A stretch of 64,000 nucleotides of DNA from Vombatus ursinus (lineage: Eukaryota; Chordata; Mammalia; Diprotodontia; Vombatidae). Both the position numbers and the translations under genes were made by a program. Location: assembly GCF_900497805.2 (NCBI RefSeq), contig NW_020954585.1, forward strand, positions 45,791,631 through 45,855,630, in the 5' to 3' direction. This document shows, in pieces, positions 47,120-57,700 of the stretch. Within the stretch, counting starts at the first letter, position 1. Each line of letters starts with the position of its first letter. Under the pieces are notes generated by a model. That model had not been told where the DNA came from. It ran no database searches and saw nothing but the letters and a program-made list of their open reading frames with translations.

Positions 47120-47535
47120 AATAACAATAATAGCCAGTTATGGTGTATGAATGCAATAGAATACTATTTTGCTGCAAGAAATGACAAAAGCATTGATTTC
47201 AGAGAAACGTGGGAAGACTTGTATGAACAGATATGGATTGAAGTGAAAAGAGCAAGGAGAACATTTGATATAGTAACAATATAAAGACAAACAACTTTAA
47301 AAGACTTGAGAACTCTGACCAATGCAATGACCAACAATAACTTTAGAGGACTGAGAATGAAGCATGAGAGGTGAAGATTTAGGGTGCAGAATGAGACATA
47401 TTTTTTGGACATGGCCAAAGTGAGAATTTGTTTTGCCTGACTATGCATATTTGTTACAACAATTTTGTTTTATTTTTTCAAAGGGAAAGGGAGGTGGGAG
47501 GAAGAGAAAATGAATTCCTATTTACTGAAAAATAT
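47120..47535 (+). mobile_element. Marsupial L1-type LINE 3' end
   Basis: GAATGCAATAGAATACTATT, GACTTGTATGAACAGATATG, AAGACAAACAACTTTAAAAG, ATTTTTTGGACATGGCCAAA, TTGCCTGACTATGCATATTT, AAATGAATTCCTATTTACTG. Close relative of 16905. Confidence 0.85.
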
Positions 47536-47539
47536 ATAT

Positions 47540-47672
47540 AATTTCACCTTTTAAAAGAATGTAAGCTCTTTGAAGGTAGGAATTGGATTTTTGCTTTTCT
47601 TTGTATCCTACCGCTCAATACGGTGCCTGGCACATAAGAAGTATTTAATAAATGCTTGTTGACTTGAAATAA
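47540..47672 (+). mobile_element. L2 LINE 3' end
   Basis: GAATGTAAGCTCTTTGAAGG, GTGCCTGGCACATAAGAAGT, ATTTAATAAATGCTTGTTGA. Confidence 0.9.
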
Positions 47673-48390
47673 AAATAAGCGGAAAGGATAGAATCCCACA
47701 GGTTGGCCCCTCTGTCTCTCTGAGAGAGAAAAAGAGAGAGACAGATAAGGAGAAAGTATGAGAAAGAGAATAGAACATATGGAAACAGGATTAAAAAAGA
47801 GAAGACTATGGAAAGAGCCTGATAGAAAAGGGGGAGAGACAAAGTAAGGAAGAAGCATGGGAAGGAGAAAGAGGTTGATGAAGCCCTCTGGGACCTTTGG
47901 TCTCTCACCTGATTTAACCCCAACTGGAGGGACCTGGAATCTGGAAAAAACTGGCTGGCCCCATTAGCCAGTAATATAAGCCTCTCCTTTTAAAAGATGA
48001 GAGGCCAGAGAAAATTGAGCATCCAGGCCACTGTCTGTGGGGGTTATTTAGGAAGTGAACTGGGGACTCCCTTAGCCTACAGCCTCCCTTCCCTCTCTCT
48101 CTGGAGAAGCCCAGGAAAAGCAAATCCTAGTTAAAAGAAGGTCCTGGAAACCTAAAATCCCAAGTAAAATGTTTTTTTTTCTTAGAATGAACTTGTCTCC
48201 AATATTGTGACTGAATAATGATTTATCTGAGTCATTTATTGTTCATTTCCCAAGCACCATCCCCCCTCCTTCCTCGATCCTCAACACCACCCCACCCCAT
48301 ATCTATCCTTGTCATACTGCAGCCATCCCTGATCATTCCTGGCCAAGTACCCAAGACTCCAAATTTGCCTCATCCAGACCTGATTAGAAT
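47673..48390. other. Unique sequence, 720 bp
   Basis: GA-rich at 47715-47870, then unique. Frames on the minus strand there are C/T-rich artefacts. Confidence 0.42.
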
Positions 48391-48394
48391 AAGC

Positions 48395-48452
48395 ATCATG
48401 GTACAGTACCTGCCACATAGTAGGCACTTTATAAATACTTGTTGATTTGTTA
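48395..48452 (+). mobile_element. L2 LINE terminus
   Basis: GGTACAGTACCTGCCACATA, GTAGGCACTTTATAAATACT. Confidence 0.75.
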
Positions 48453-48454
48453 GT

Positions 48455-48640
48455 CGGTATAGTAGAAACAGCATGGGATTAAGAGTCAAAAGATCTAAAT
48501 CTGAGACCCATTTTATGATAACTCCACTATTCAGAAGCTGTGGGGCTTTGCGCAAGCCACTTGGCACCTCTAAGCTTTTAGTTTCTTTTTCTGATAAATG
48601 AAAGCATTAGACCTAAGTAATATTAAAGATCACTGCTATT
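48455..48640 (+). mobile_element. MIR-type SINE
   Basis: GTCGGTATAGTAGAAACAGC head, GAGTCAAAAGATCTAAATC, GCGCAAGCCACTTGGCACC. Confidence 0.78.
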
Positions 48641-48719
48641 TCTAATATTCTGTGGGGCTAAGCTTCTTGAGGCTCCTCTGCTGACTGACCCAGGGACTCT
48701 GAAGAACCCTGGAATTTAG

Positions 48720-48830
48720 CTTAATGATAAAATCAACCTCTGTAGGGCTCAGTCTTCTCCTTCAGAAAACCAAGAATTTCACTAGATTATCACTTGAGGT
48801 TCCCTTAAGATTCTAAGCCCTATCTATGTC
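48720..48830 (+). mobile_element. MIR3 tail, degenerate
   Basis: GGGCTCAGTCTTCTCCTTCA, CACTAGATTATCACTTGAGG, TTCCCTTAAGATTCTAAG. Confidence 0.6.
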
Positions 48831-49320
48831 TTACATCTTCACCTCTCTGGGTTCTCCAACCATGAGTCGCTGGTGGGCAAGTGGTGGTAAGGAGCAGGGT
48901 CAAGTCATAGACAGCCGCTGACTCTATGAATGAATAAATGAACAGTATGAAGATGTCAGTAGGGAAGGCCCAACTGGAGCCAAGCAGTTAGAGGAACCCA
49001 GCTGGGCATAGTTCAAGGAAGAATTGTGGGAAGATAAACTAGGGGGCAACCTTCCTAGACTGAGTCCATTCTCTTGCATCCCCCTCATCTCCACCCTTTA
49101 GCATATGTGCTCCTTTGGACTTCAGTGCCTCAGAATAACCTTCCTCCAAGCCAACTCCTGACTAAGCTCTTTTCCTTAGGGTAGCCAGTCCCCTTCCCTC
49201 CCCCCACCCCACTCCTGCCCTTCCATTCCCCTGGAGAAGAATCTCAGACATCCCTCCCTTTCTTGGTCCCTTCCAAACTGTCCCAATTAGGGAGCCTAGA
49301 GCTAAGCACAAAGTTGAAAT
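48831..49320. other. Unique sequence upstream of the CpG-rich block
   Basis: No repeat recognised. C-rich at 49187-49225. Confidence 0.42.
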
Positions 49321-49329
49321 TAACAAACA

Positions 49330-50200
49330 AATGGGGATGGGAGTGGGGGGCGGGGGGGGGGGCGGCGGGAAAGAAGCCTTTTTGCGAAACTGCAAAGCAT
49401 TTCGAAAGAGTTGGGCCCACACCTCTGAGGCTGCCCCTTCTCCTCCCCATCGCCTCTCCCCCTCCCCCTCCGAAAACGGGAAGTTCTGCGAGGAAATTGC
49501 TGCTGACCGAGCTGAGCTGCTAGGGCTGGTGGACGGGGGATGACTAAGTTTGGCAGTACTACCTGCCGGCTGTTTTTCCTTTTATGGAGGATTTTTGAGA
49601 GCTGGGCTAAGGAGGCTCGAGGCAGAAGCGAAAGGGATCCACCCTGACTTTATATGACAGGAACTGAAGTCCGAGGGTGTCTATTCAAGGAAAAGTCAGA
49701 AAGAGAGAAGGGGAGGGGAGAGGGCAAGAGGACGGGGAGGAGGGGGAGGGGGGAAGGGGCCCAGGGGAGTGGTCTCTAGAGGGAGGGTGGCCGAGTGAAT
49801 GAATGAACTTTTAAAAGAAAATCTCGGGTGTAAGAGGGGGTGTGTGCGCTTGCAAGGGTGCACGCGTGGGGGGCGTGTGTGAACCAGTGAGGAGGAGATA
49901 GCTGTGTATCATCCCGTATCCCCCAGGGCTGCTGGCCCCGTGGGAGTGGGAACAGCCTAACAGAAGCTGCCTCGGTTTCTGCACCCAGGACCCGGCGCCC
50001 CCACATTCCTGAGCCATTTAGAGTTTCCATTTGTGTATTTCTCTGAATGCCACTGCGGATAGGGCTGTTTTCACATGACCTCGGTTTGTAGTTTTCCCTT
50101 TTCCTTTTGAGGAGGTGCCACTGGGGCCAGTAGTCCTGGCCCCGACGCACCACTGTTGGCTGATCATATGGGTGTACTGGGTCCGGGGAGGAAGGGGACA
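49330..50200. promoter_or_regulatory. CpG-rich block, candidate promoter
   Basis: By eye about 30 CpGs in under 900 bp, far above the rest of the window, where CpG is rare. Features: G-runs at 49340-49370, CCCCTCC runs at 49450-49470, a CArG box at 49578-49587, a purine tract at 49700-49755 and GCACGCGTGG near 49860. It contains no recognised repeat. On the minus strand CAG/GTAAGAG near 50240 is a good splice donor lying just outside. I recognise no coding exon, so the gene it would serve, and its direction, are unknown. Confidence 0.5.
49578..49587. promoter_or_regulatory. Perfect CArG box (SRF-type)
   Basis: CCTTTTATGG fits CC(A/T)6GG exactly and equals the CArG word of the vertebrate beta-actin promoter. 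It lies in the CpG-rich block, where SRF sites are usually functional. Binding is inferred only. Confidence 0.5.
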
Positions 50201-50488
50201 GCTCTCATTGCCCATGTCCCAGTTCCAACTGAGAAACTCTTACCTGAGTTCACCCCACCCTCTCATTCTCCTTTCCCTCAGGTAATAGATGTGGGGGAAG
50301 GTTGAAATGAGTTGCATTGGGATAGCAGATATTTGTTCCCTCTTAAACTGACTCTCTGTGGTCCCCTCCACCCGCTCGGTTTTACCACCCACCCCGGCCC
50401 CTAGTTGGCAGATTAATCTATACCATTTTTTTTCTTCAGAGGAGTCAGCCCTTGACCTCTAACTCAGTGAAACAGCATCCATTAAGTC
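50201..50488. other. Unique sequence
   Basis: Contains pyrimidine-rich CTCCTTTCCCTCAG/GT near 50281 (acceptor-like, plus strand) and CTCTTACCTGAG near 50237 (donor-like, minus strand). Neither borders a recognised exon. Confidence 0.35.
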
Positions 50489-50489
50489 A

Positions 50490-50962
50490 ATTCCCCCTCT
50501 GAAGTCATCATAAGATATGACTAGAGAGTTCATCTAAACCAAATTCTCATTTTACATAAGAGGAAACTGAGGCACCAGAGAAGTCAAGTGACTTTCTCAT
50601 TAGGAGCCAGGTGGTGTCAGCTTGGTGACAGCTAGGTAGTATAGTGGATTGGGCATCAGGCCTGGATGCCTTCCTTTATCAGGAAGATCTGAGTTCAAAT
50701 CTGGCCTCAGAGACTTACTAGCTGTGTGACCCTGGGCAAGTCACTTAACTCCTATTTGCCTTATTTCCTCATCTGTAAAATAGGAACAAACTGGAGTAGG
50801 AAATGGCAAGCAACTCCAGTATCTCTACCAAGAAAAGTCCACGGGGTCACAAAAAGTCAGACACAACTGAATGATGACAACAACAACAACAGTGTCAGAG
50901 GCAAGATTTCAATCCAGGTCCTCTGAGTCCAAATCCAACATGTTTTCTTTTATACCACTAGT
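50490..50962 (-). mobile_element. MIR3-type SINE split by a long SINE
   Basis: TTCTCATTTTACATAAGAGG, AACTGAGGCACCAGAGAAGT before. CAGAGGCAAGATTTCAATCC, CTGAGTCCAAATCCAACATG after. GTGTCAG on both sides may be the target duplication. Confidence 0.82.
50628..50892 (+). mobile_element. Long marsupial CORE-SINE (Mar1-type)
   Basis: GACAGCTAGGTAGTATAGTG head, GTGACCCTGGGCAAGTCACT, CAAGAAAAGTCCACGGGGTC, GTCAGACACAACTGAATGAT, then (CAA)n. Confidence 0.95.
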
Positions 50963-51161
50963 CTAACTGCTTACTGAGCCAGAGATCAATCTGTGTGAAC
51001 TGCCTGATTCTCTTTGTTTGAACTGTTTTGAAATGGTAGACATTTGGTACTCTTAGACTTTGAGCTGATAATCCATTCCTTGAGTATAATATGGGAACAG
51101 TAAGACAAACCCTTTCTACAGTGATGATTCTCCCATTCAGAATAGGCAAAGAACCACAGTG

Positions 51162-51162
<1 letters not shown>

Positions 51163-51212
<50 letters not shown>
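51163..51212. repeat. (TG)n microsatellite
   Basis: About 25 pure TG units. The Thr/His frames here are artefacts. Confidence 0.95.
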
Positions 51213-51213
<1 letters not shown>

Positions 51214-51234
51214 TTTAACTTCTGCAACCAACAA

Positions 51235-51370
51235 TTCTGTCCATGTTGAGCAAGGCACTTAACTGATCCAGGTCTTAATTTTTTCATATGAAAAATGAGG
51301 GCTAAATAAATCCCCATTTTGTATCTGACTCATTCCCGGGGCTATTATGAAAGTAAATGAAACAATAAAT
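51235..51370 (+). mobile_element. MIR CORE fragment, degenerate
   Basis: TTGAGCAAGGCACTTAACTG, TTTTTTCATATGAAAAATGA, then AATAAATGACAAAGAG. Confidence 0.55.
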
Positions 51371-52084
51371 GACAAAGAGCTTCCAGCTGTTGGTAGAAAC
51401 ACCATGGTGCTAATTCAGGGCATCATTACCCCTTTTAATAACAAGAAGTCATTTAAACACAAAGGCCATGCTCCTGGCCAAGGTCACAGCATGTGTTTAT
51501 CCACTCTAGGAGATCTGGGCAGTGGCCTCAGCCCTGACCAAAACCACTTTCTGTAGAACTAGGCTTTTCTTACCGGCCTATGTATGTCCCTTTCCATTGC
51601 TTTCCATCCACATCATTCCTCTCATTGTCTATAGCTATTGTAGGTATTGTTTCAAGAGAGAGGCATTCAACAAGAAGACAGGTCCCTCTTCAGCTGTCCC
51701 TAAGAACAAAGGCTTTCCATTGACTTCCTAGAAAAAATTGGGTTTTTGGGGGGTGCCTTTGGTGGACACAATCATATTTCCCAAAATCCTGTTGTTGGCC
51801 CAATTCATTTGGGTTTCTTATTCTTCTTTCTGGCAGGTAAACAGCTTGCTAATCAGTGACAGGGTTCAATTAGCTCTCCCCCCTTCTTCTATCACCACCC
51901 TTCCTCTCCCCTCCCTCCTCCCATGCCAACTTTTATCCTGGAGAAAGAACAAAGGGTAAAGGGTAGGCCTGAAGACAGATAAGAATGAACAGGTGAGGGA
52001 CAGGGTGTTGGTTAAGTGACCTGTGAGGCAGGAAGGGATGGTTAGGCTTCTGCCAAGCTCTATCCTTGACGCACCCAGGGAGGG
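51371..52084. other. Unique sequence, 710 bp
   Basis: No repeat or exon recognised. C/T-rich at 51880-51920. Confidence 0.42.
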
Positions 52085-52190
52085 GACCTCAGGTAGGTCA
52101 CTCCCAGACACTTAGTTCCTTAGTCTCTGTACAATGGGTACCAGGCTACCTGCCTCATAGACAAAGTGAGAAGATGAATAAGCAGATATA
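52085..52190 (+). mobile_element. MIR fragment
   Basis: AGGTAGGTCACTCCCAGACA, TTAGTCTCTGTACAATGGGT, CCTGCCTCATAGACAAAGTG. Confidence 0.65.
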
Positions 52191-53585
52191 TATGTCATTC
52201 GAAGGGTACTGCTTTCTCCATTCATTTGGGGAATGATGCACCTCTCTTTTCTCTGTAGTAGAGAGAGACCATCCATTTGTCCTTTTTACTGTAAGGTGGG
52301 AACTTCCCTGTTTTTCTCCTTCTACCCAAGGAGACTTGAAAACTACAAAAGGTGTGTGTGGTAAAGATCAATAGTTTCAAAATTCAGAAGAAATGGTACA
52401 GATAGAGAAGAATGTCTTTCTCTGCATAAACACACCACTTTCTCCATCTGTCTCTGTGGATAGTTGCATGCAGGTGTCAGTAAATGTCACCATGCCTGAA
52501 TGTTGGGACTTGTCTGTGTCCATGTTAGCAACTATGGGATAAAGTATCTACCTATGTTTGTGTTCCTCTGTCAGCCTGAACCCTGTGTGTATGAATTTAG
52601 GTATATATTTCTGGGTCTGTGTAACTGAGAGCATCTGTAAGTGAGATGGGGTGGGAACCAAGGAGGAGGAGGCGAAGGAATCAGGATTATTATGGGCATT
52701 TTGTAGAAGAGATGGAAAGTCTCTGAAAGATAAGATACGAGGAAAAAAAGAGAAAGGAAAGGATCGACAAGGCCAGGCATTTTCACTTAGAATTGCAGGA
52801 ATAGAAGAAATAATGAAACTTACAATATGAATAGCTAGCCCTCCCAGCCTAAGCTAGAATCTGGTCAGATATGGTGGGCAGTGAGTGTGTGTGAAAGTGG
52901 AGGTCGGGGTTTCTTTCAATCCCACTTCTCTAAATGCTTGTGTCCTCCCCTCCCCCTTCTCTTTCATTCTCTCTTCTCCCCCATTCGGTTCCTCCCCTGT
53001 CCCCTTTCCCCCTTCCCCCTCCCCAGTAGGGCCAGCAGATTGGAACAGCACTGCTCCCATCAGGCTCTGCATTCCTTACATTCTCCTTCCTCTCCCCCTC
53101 CCCCTCTCCCCCTCCCACCGGGGCTGGTTCTCTAGAACCTCACCATTTATGGAGAGGAAGTCAGGTCAGATGGGCAGAGGAGTCAGAGGCAGTCAGAGGC
53201 AGGAAGGCAGCCTGGGGTGGGAGGGAGGGCAGGTGTCAGAGGAGAGAAGTCATTGGCTCCTTCAGTCTGTTCCTGGTCCTCCCAGTTGGGTTTGAGGGAG
53301 GACTGTGGGCACAAAGTCCCCAAGTGGACTGCCCTGCCGACCAAGGCAGGGAGTAGCAATCAGATATCCTGGGCAGGCTCCTCCCCACACCGGCCCCATG
53401 TGAAATCTGCTGCCACCCATGTGAAGCTGACTCGGTTCCTGAGAAGGCCAGATAAGAGTTTCAACGACAGCATCACAGGACTCCAATGTGGCCAGTAGGG
53501 AACAGGTCCCCACCCCCAGAAATTAAGGACTCTAGAGAGAGGCAACAGGTTTCCAGGGAAAGGTTACATGTTTTGTTTGTTTGTT
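52191..53585. other. Unique stretch, 1.4 kb
   Basis: No SINE or LINE recognised. A CCCCCT-rich tract lies at 53090-53118. GCATTCCTTACATTCT at 53067 (TEAD-like) and AGATAAGA at 53450 (GATA-like) are motif-like. Several frames on both strands up to 136 codons lack any known domain. Confidence 0.45.
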
Positions 53586-53591
53586 TTTTGG

Positions 53592-53848
53592 CATTAATTA
53601 AGTCTATTATATGCCAGGCACTGTGCTAAGCACTTTTTACAAATATCATCATGTTTGATCTTCACAACAACCTGGGAGGTAGATGCTATCATTATCCCCA
53701 TTTTACAACTGAGGAAATTGAGACAGACAGAGGTTACATGACTTGATCAGGGTCACACAGCTGGGAAGTGTCTTGAGAACAGATTTGAACTCATACCTTC
53801 CTGACTCCCGACGCAGTAGAATATCCATTTTTCCACCTACCTGGTTGC
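53592..53848 (-). mobile_element. MIR SINE, full length
   Basis: TTAATTAAGTCTATTATATG, GCCAGGCACTGTGCTAAGCA, ACAACAACCTGGGAGGTAGA, CAGGGTCACACAGCTGGGAA, head CCACCTACCTGGTTG. Confidence 0.92.
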
Positions 53849-53977
53849 ACTCAAACAAACAAAAAACGAAAGAAAACAAAACAAAACATTACAACCAGGA
53901 ATGGCATTTCCTTCTTTTTCCTCTTGAAAATAGCATTTCCCACATCCCCCATCTCCCTCATCCCCTTTCCTAGCATC

Positions 53978-54119
53978 TCAGCTATTCAGTTTTGAGCTTG
54001 ATTCTGCCACTGGATGACTCAAAGTGACTTGTCTCTGGGGCTCAGTTTTCTCTTCTCTAAAATGAGAAGGTTGAAGACTAGATGATCTCAAAGGTTGTTT
54101 CCATATGTAACACTCTATG
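53978..54119 (+). mobile_element. MIR3 3' half
   Basis: GGGGCTCAGTTTTCTCTTCT, AGACTAGATGATCTCAAAGG, TAACACTCTATGA. Tail-to-tail with the next element. Confidence 0.82.
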
Positions 54120-54305
54120 ATCATAGATTTAGAGATCCGAGGGACCTTAGAGGTCAGGTAGTCCAAATCACTCCTTTTATAGAGCTAGAAACACAGGCCC
54201 AGAGAGACAGAGACTTAACCAAGTTCACACAGGTAGTAAATAGCAGAGTGGTGATTCAAACTCAAGACTTCCGATTCCAGATCCAGCATTTTTACCATGC
54301 TGAAC
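54120..54305 (-). mobile_element. MIR3-type SINE, tail-to-tail partner
   Basis: TCATAGATTTAGAGATCCGA, GGGACCTTAGAGGTCAGGTA, AGGCCCAGAGAGACAGAGAC, GGTGATTCAAACTCAAGAC. Confidence 0.88.
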
Positions 54306-54790
54306 TCTGGTACATGCATTCTTTCAGTAGCAGAGGTTACATGCTCTGGTCACCAAGATGGGGCCTTGGGCAAAAGACAAAACTGTTCTCTAGGACACAG
54401 ACTCTCCCTTTCAGCTGCTGCACTTATTCTGAAATACTTGGTGACCTCATGTTTCCCCAGTTGCCCAGGGGCCTTGCCTGTGCCCCTCCCCAAAGACGTC
54501 CCAATCCTTTATCATATCTCTATTAACAATATATCTTCCTCGGAGGACCTAGGGTTCCCTTGAGGAATGTTCTCTGCTTTTCAAAACGATAACTGGTTAA
54601 TCAGATAAATTAACGGAGAGAGTAAAGATTAGCTCTTCCCTACCTTCCTGGTAACACAAGTGCATTTCAACAGGGACCTCTTCAGACAATGCCTTCTCTC
54701 AAAGGAGTGACTGCAATGGTGGGAATTTCAGATACTTGAGTGCCTGTTGAGGGAAGGGCTGTTTTGGTGCCAGGTATCTTGTGGTATCAC
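54306..54790. other. Unique sequence
   Basis: No repeat or exon recognised. ACTGGTTAATCAGATAAATT at 54590 is homeodomain/HNF1-like. Confidence 0.4.
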
Positions 54791-54792
54791 TG

Positions 54793-54868
54793 ACTTAATA
54801 GTGATGTTTATAGGGTGCTTTACAAAGGGCTTTCTTCACAACAACCTCAGGAGGTAGGCAGGGTAGGT
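54793..54868 (-). mobile_element. MIR fragment
   Basis: GTGCTTTACAAAGGGCTTTC, TTCACAACAACCTCAGGAGG. Confidence 0.7.
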
Positions 54869-55165
54869 ATTCAACCCCAACAAGCATCTAAGAAGTTCTT
54901 CCTGGGTGTAGAGCACTATCCTAGACACAGGAAACACAAGTTCTCCCATTCTCACAGGGAGGATAGGACATGCACAAATAAGTATGACACAACATGACAG
55001 CCCATAAATGCACAGGGAGGCCATATCCAAGGTGTGAGTGAGAAAACAGCTCTACTGCTAGAGGGAGCAGGAAGGCATAACAACCCTGCTGTGCCCAGGA
55101 GGACTGGGTTACCTCATCCTCCTCCATTACAAAGGCTACATGGAAGAGATCATATTTAATCTGGA
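54869..55165 (-). mobile_element. L2 LINE 3' end, degenerate
   Basis: ACAAGCATCTAAGAAGTTCT, GACACAGGAAACACAAGTTC, CAGGGAGGATAGGACATG, then GGCTACATGGAAGAGATCA. Order fits reverse L2. Confidence 0.6.
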
Positions 55166-55560
55166 CATTTAAGGAGTCAGGAAGACCTGAGTTTACTAGC
55201 TGTGTGACCCTGAGCAAATCACTTAACCTCTGACTCACCTCATCTGTAAAATGGGAATAATAATAGCACCTTCCTCCCAGGGTTGTTGAGAGGGTCAACT
55301 GAGATAACAGTTTAAAAGTTTTGCAAAACTTTTTAAAAATTTTAAAAGTTGGGGGGGGGGGGCAGCTAGGCGGCACAGTGGATAGAGCACCAGCCCTGGA
55401 GCCAGGAGAACCTGAGTTCAAGTCCAACCTCAGATATTTGACACTAGCTGTGTGACCCTGGGCAAGTCACTTAACCCTGACTGCCTCACCAAAAAAAAAA
55501 AAATTAAAAGTTGTTAAGTTTTATAAAACTTTGATTGCTATATAAATGCCAGCTCTTAAA
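55166..55560 (+). mobile_element. MIR SINE split by a short SINE
   Basis: GGAGTCAGGAAGACCTGAGT, GTGACCCTGAGCAAATCACT, GTTGTTGAGAGGGTCAACTG before. ATAAATGCCAGCTC after. Confidence 0.85.
55352..55503 (+). mobile_element. Short marsupial CORE-SINE with 10 bp target duplication
   Basis: TTAAAAGTTG at 55342-55351 and 55504-55513. Head CAGCTAGGCGGCACAGTGGA preceded by a G-run, tail TGACTGCCTCACC then A-rich. Confidence 0.94.
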
Positions 55561-55711
55561 GGAGAGCTAATAGTTTAATAGGTAGGGGTAGGGATGGGTA
55601 CAGGTATATTGGCTGGATAGAATGTGTAGAGGACAGCAAGGAGTCCAGGTCTGTGCATAAGCAGCATAAGACTGGCAATGGTTTGAAGAAATGGGTTGGG
55701 TCTCAGCCCTG

Positions 55712-55925
55712 GAGAAGTCAACAAACATTTATTAAGCACCTACTGCGTGTCAGGCACTGTGCTAAGCATTGGGGATATAATGTAAGGCAAGAAAAAACCA
55801 GTCCTTGCTCTCAAGGAAGACACCGTTCAGTGGGAGAGACAACATGCAAACAAACAACTGTGTATAAATAAAATACATGTAGGATACTTTAGGAAAGGCA
55901 TAAGCATTCAGAGATGAAGAAATAA
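55712..55925 (-). mobile_element. L2 LINE 3' end
   Basis: AACATTTATTAAGCACCTAC, GTGCTAAGCATTGGGGATAT, TGCTCTCAAGGAAGACACC, GGAGAGACAACATGCAAACA. Confidence 0.88.
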
Positions 55926-55954
55926 ATCTCCCTGCTTTCACTGGGGAGCTGAGT

Positions 55955-56185
55955 GACTGCTCGTGGGTCCATATGTTGTCAGACACAGTTGCTCCATCAG
56001 GCAGTTTTGATGAGTTGCTTTTCTTGGTTACAAAGGGGTTTACTCACTGCAAGGGGTTGGACAGATCAATGGTTCTGTTATTGACTAGATGCCTTCAATG
56101 GTTCTCTTATTGTCTGTATTGGGAAATGACATAACTATGACGTAAAAATAAAAGACATCAGTAAGACATTATTTCACAACATAAA
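55955..56185 (+). mobile_element. Marsupial L1-type LINE 3' end
   Basis: CAGTTTTGATGAGTTGCTTT, CTTGGTTACAAAGGGGTTTA, AAAAATAAAAGACATCAGTA. Related to 4436 and 43610. Confidence 0.6.
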
Positions 56186-56477
56186 ATAATGGATAGGATT
56201 GGGGAGAGGGTGGAGGCAACATGACCTATTATTGCAACAATCTAGGTAGAAATAGGTGACAATAGGAGAGATATTACAGAGGCCCAGTAGGACCTTACAA
56301 AGACTGCATGAGGAGATTTAAAGGAAGAGGAAAAGTAAAAGTAAACCAAAGGCTTCCAACAGGGAAGACTGGGTGAAGGGTGAGACCACTGAAAGAATTA
56401 GGGAAGACAGGATAGAAGGTGAATGTGAAGGAAGGATAAAAAGGTTGAATTTGGGGACATGCTGAGTGTGTAAGGAG

Positions 56478-56738
56478 CTGGGAGAAGCATTTATTAAGCA
56501 CCTACTATGTACCAAGCACTATGCTAAGTGCTTTATAAATATCTCATTTGCTTCTCATAACTATCCTGGAAGGTAGGTGTTATTATTATCCTCATTTTAC
56601 AGTTGAGGAATCTGAGGCAGACAGAGATGGATTGATTTGCCCAGGGTCACACAACTAGGAAGTGTCTTGAGGCTGGGTCTGAACTCAGATCTTCCTGACT
56701 GCAAGTCCAGTGCCTACTTTGACACCTAGTAGACTCTA
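56478..56738 (-). mobile_element. MIR SINE inside the L2
   Basis: AGCATTTATTAAGCACCTAC, AAGTGCTTTATAAATATCTC, TTGCCCAGGGTCACACAACT, CAGATCTTCCTGACTGCAAG. Confidence 0.92.
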
Positions 56739-56881
56739 GTTGGTGAGACTTCAAGATGGAAGTTCTGTAAGCATCGGTCTGAAAGTCTGGAAGAATGAAC
56801 AGAGATGAAGAAATTGATTTTGGAGTTATCCCTACAGAAGTGACAGCTGAAGCCTTCAGCTTAACAAGAGGGACAAAGAAG

Positions 56882-57028
56882 GGGCAGCTAGGTGGCACAG
56901 TGCATAGAGCAGCAGCCCTGAAGTCAGGAGGACCTGAGTTCAAATCCAGCCTCAGACCAAACACTTGACCCTTACTAGCTGTGTGACCCTGGGCAAGTCA
57001 CTCAGCCCCAATTGCCTAAAAAAAAAAA
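56882..57028 (+). mobile_element. Short marsupial CORE-SINE inside the L2
   Basis: GGGGCAGCTAGGTGGCACAG head to CCCCAATTGCC, A-rich, then a (GA)n run to 57057. Confidence 0.95.
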
Positions 57029-57164
57029 AGAGAGAGAGAGAGAGTGAGAGAGAGAGAAGAAAGCAAAGGAGATAATCTCAGGGAACAATCATATCAAGGA
57101 GTTCAGCAAAAGTACAAAGATTATTATCAACATATTTGGTTGAGGAGATCCAGATTGGGAGGTA

Positions 57165-57275
57165 AGGTGACATGGTCACATAGATAGTACATGTGAAATC
57201 TGGGGCTTCAACCAAGTTCTTTGGACTTCAAGTCCACACAGGGCTTTCCACTCTCCCCTAGAGCCATCTTTCCTG
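57165..57275 (-). mobile_element. MIR3 fragment
   Basis: GGTGACATGGTCACATAGAT, CTTTGGACTTCAAGTCCACA. Confidence 0.55.
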
Positions 57276-57700
57276 GTGATGTCATAGGATTGTCTGCTTT
57301 AGAAATCAGAGGAGAATCCAGACTATTCTCATTGAGCTAAGACCTGACTAGTTTCAAGGCCTCTTTTCACCCCAGATTTCAAAGAACAGAACCCCACTAT
57401 CTTGCCATCTTTGAACTATACAGCCTTCAGAGCTAGCAAGATAGAAGAGGAAGACTAAAGTTAGTGACATTAAGAGAAATGACCCAGAAAGCCCTGACAC
57501 ACCCAGGGCAAGGTGTATGGATATCCTTTAGTTATCATGGATTTTATACATTCTCTTCAGTGCCCCTAAAACAATAAACCTCAGCATTATTGCTGCCACC
57601 CTGTTTCCTTTCCCTCTATAAAACCCCAAAGGACTTGAAGTTTGGCCAGAGTCCATCTGAAATCTTGGGGAGAGCCCAGGCACTTTTTGTAATCACACAG
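57276..57700. other. Unique sequence
   Basis: No repeat or exon recognised. Confidence 0.4.

Larger units (their letters stand above)
56205..57110 (-). mobile_element. L2 LINE coding-end fragment split twice
   Basis: ATTGCAACAATCTAGGTAGA, AGTAAAAGTAAACCAAAGGC, GGTTGAATTTGGGGACATGC before the MIR. AAGACATGGAAGTTC-type and GAGATGAAGAAATTGATTTT, GTGACAGCTGAAGCC between insertions. These are upstream parts of reverse L2, joined in order. Confidence 0.6.

Noticed and set aside
49776-50153. 125-codon minus-strand frame in the CpG-rich block
   Set aside because: Composition is explained by GC-rich DNA, and no known protein similarity is seen. Kept only as part of the promoter candidate.
54921-55427. 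168-codon minus-strand frame
   Set aside because: It runs through a short SINE, a MIR and an L2 fragment.
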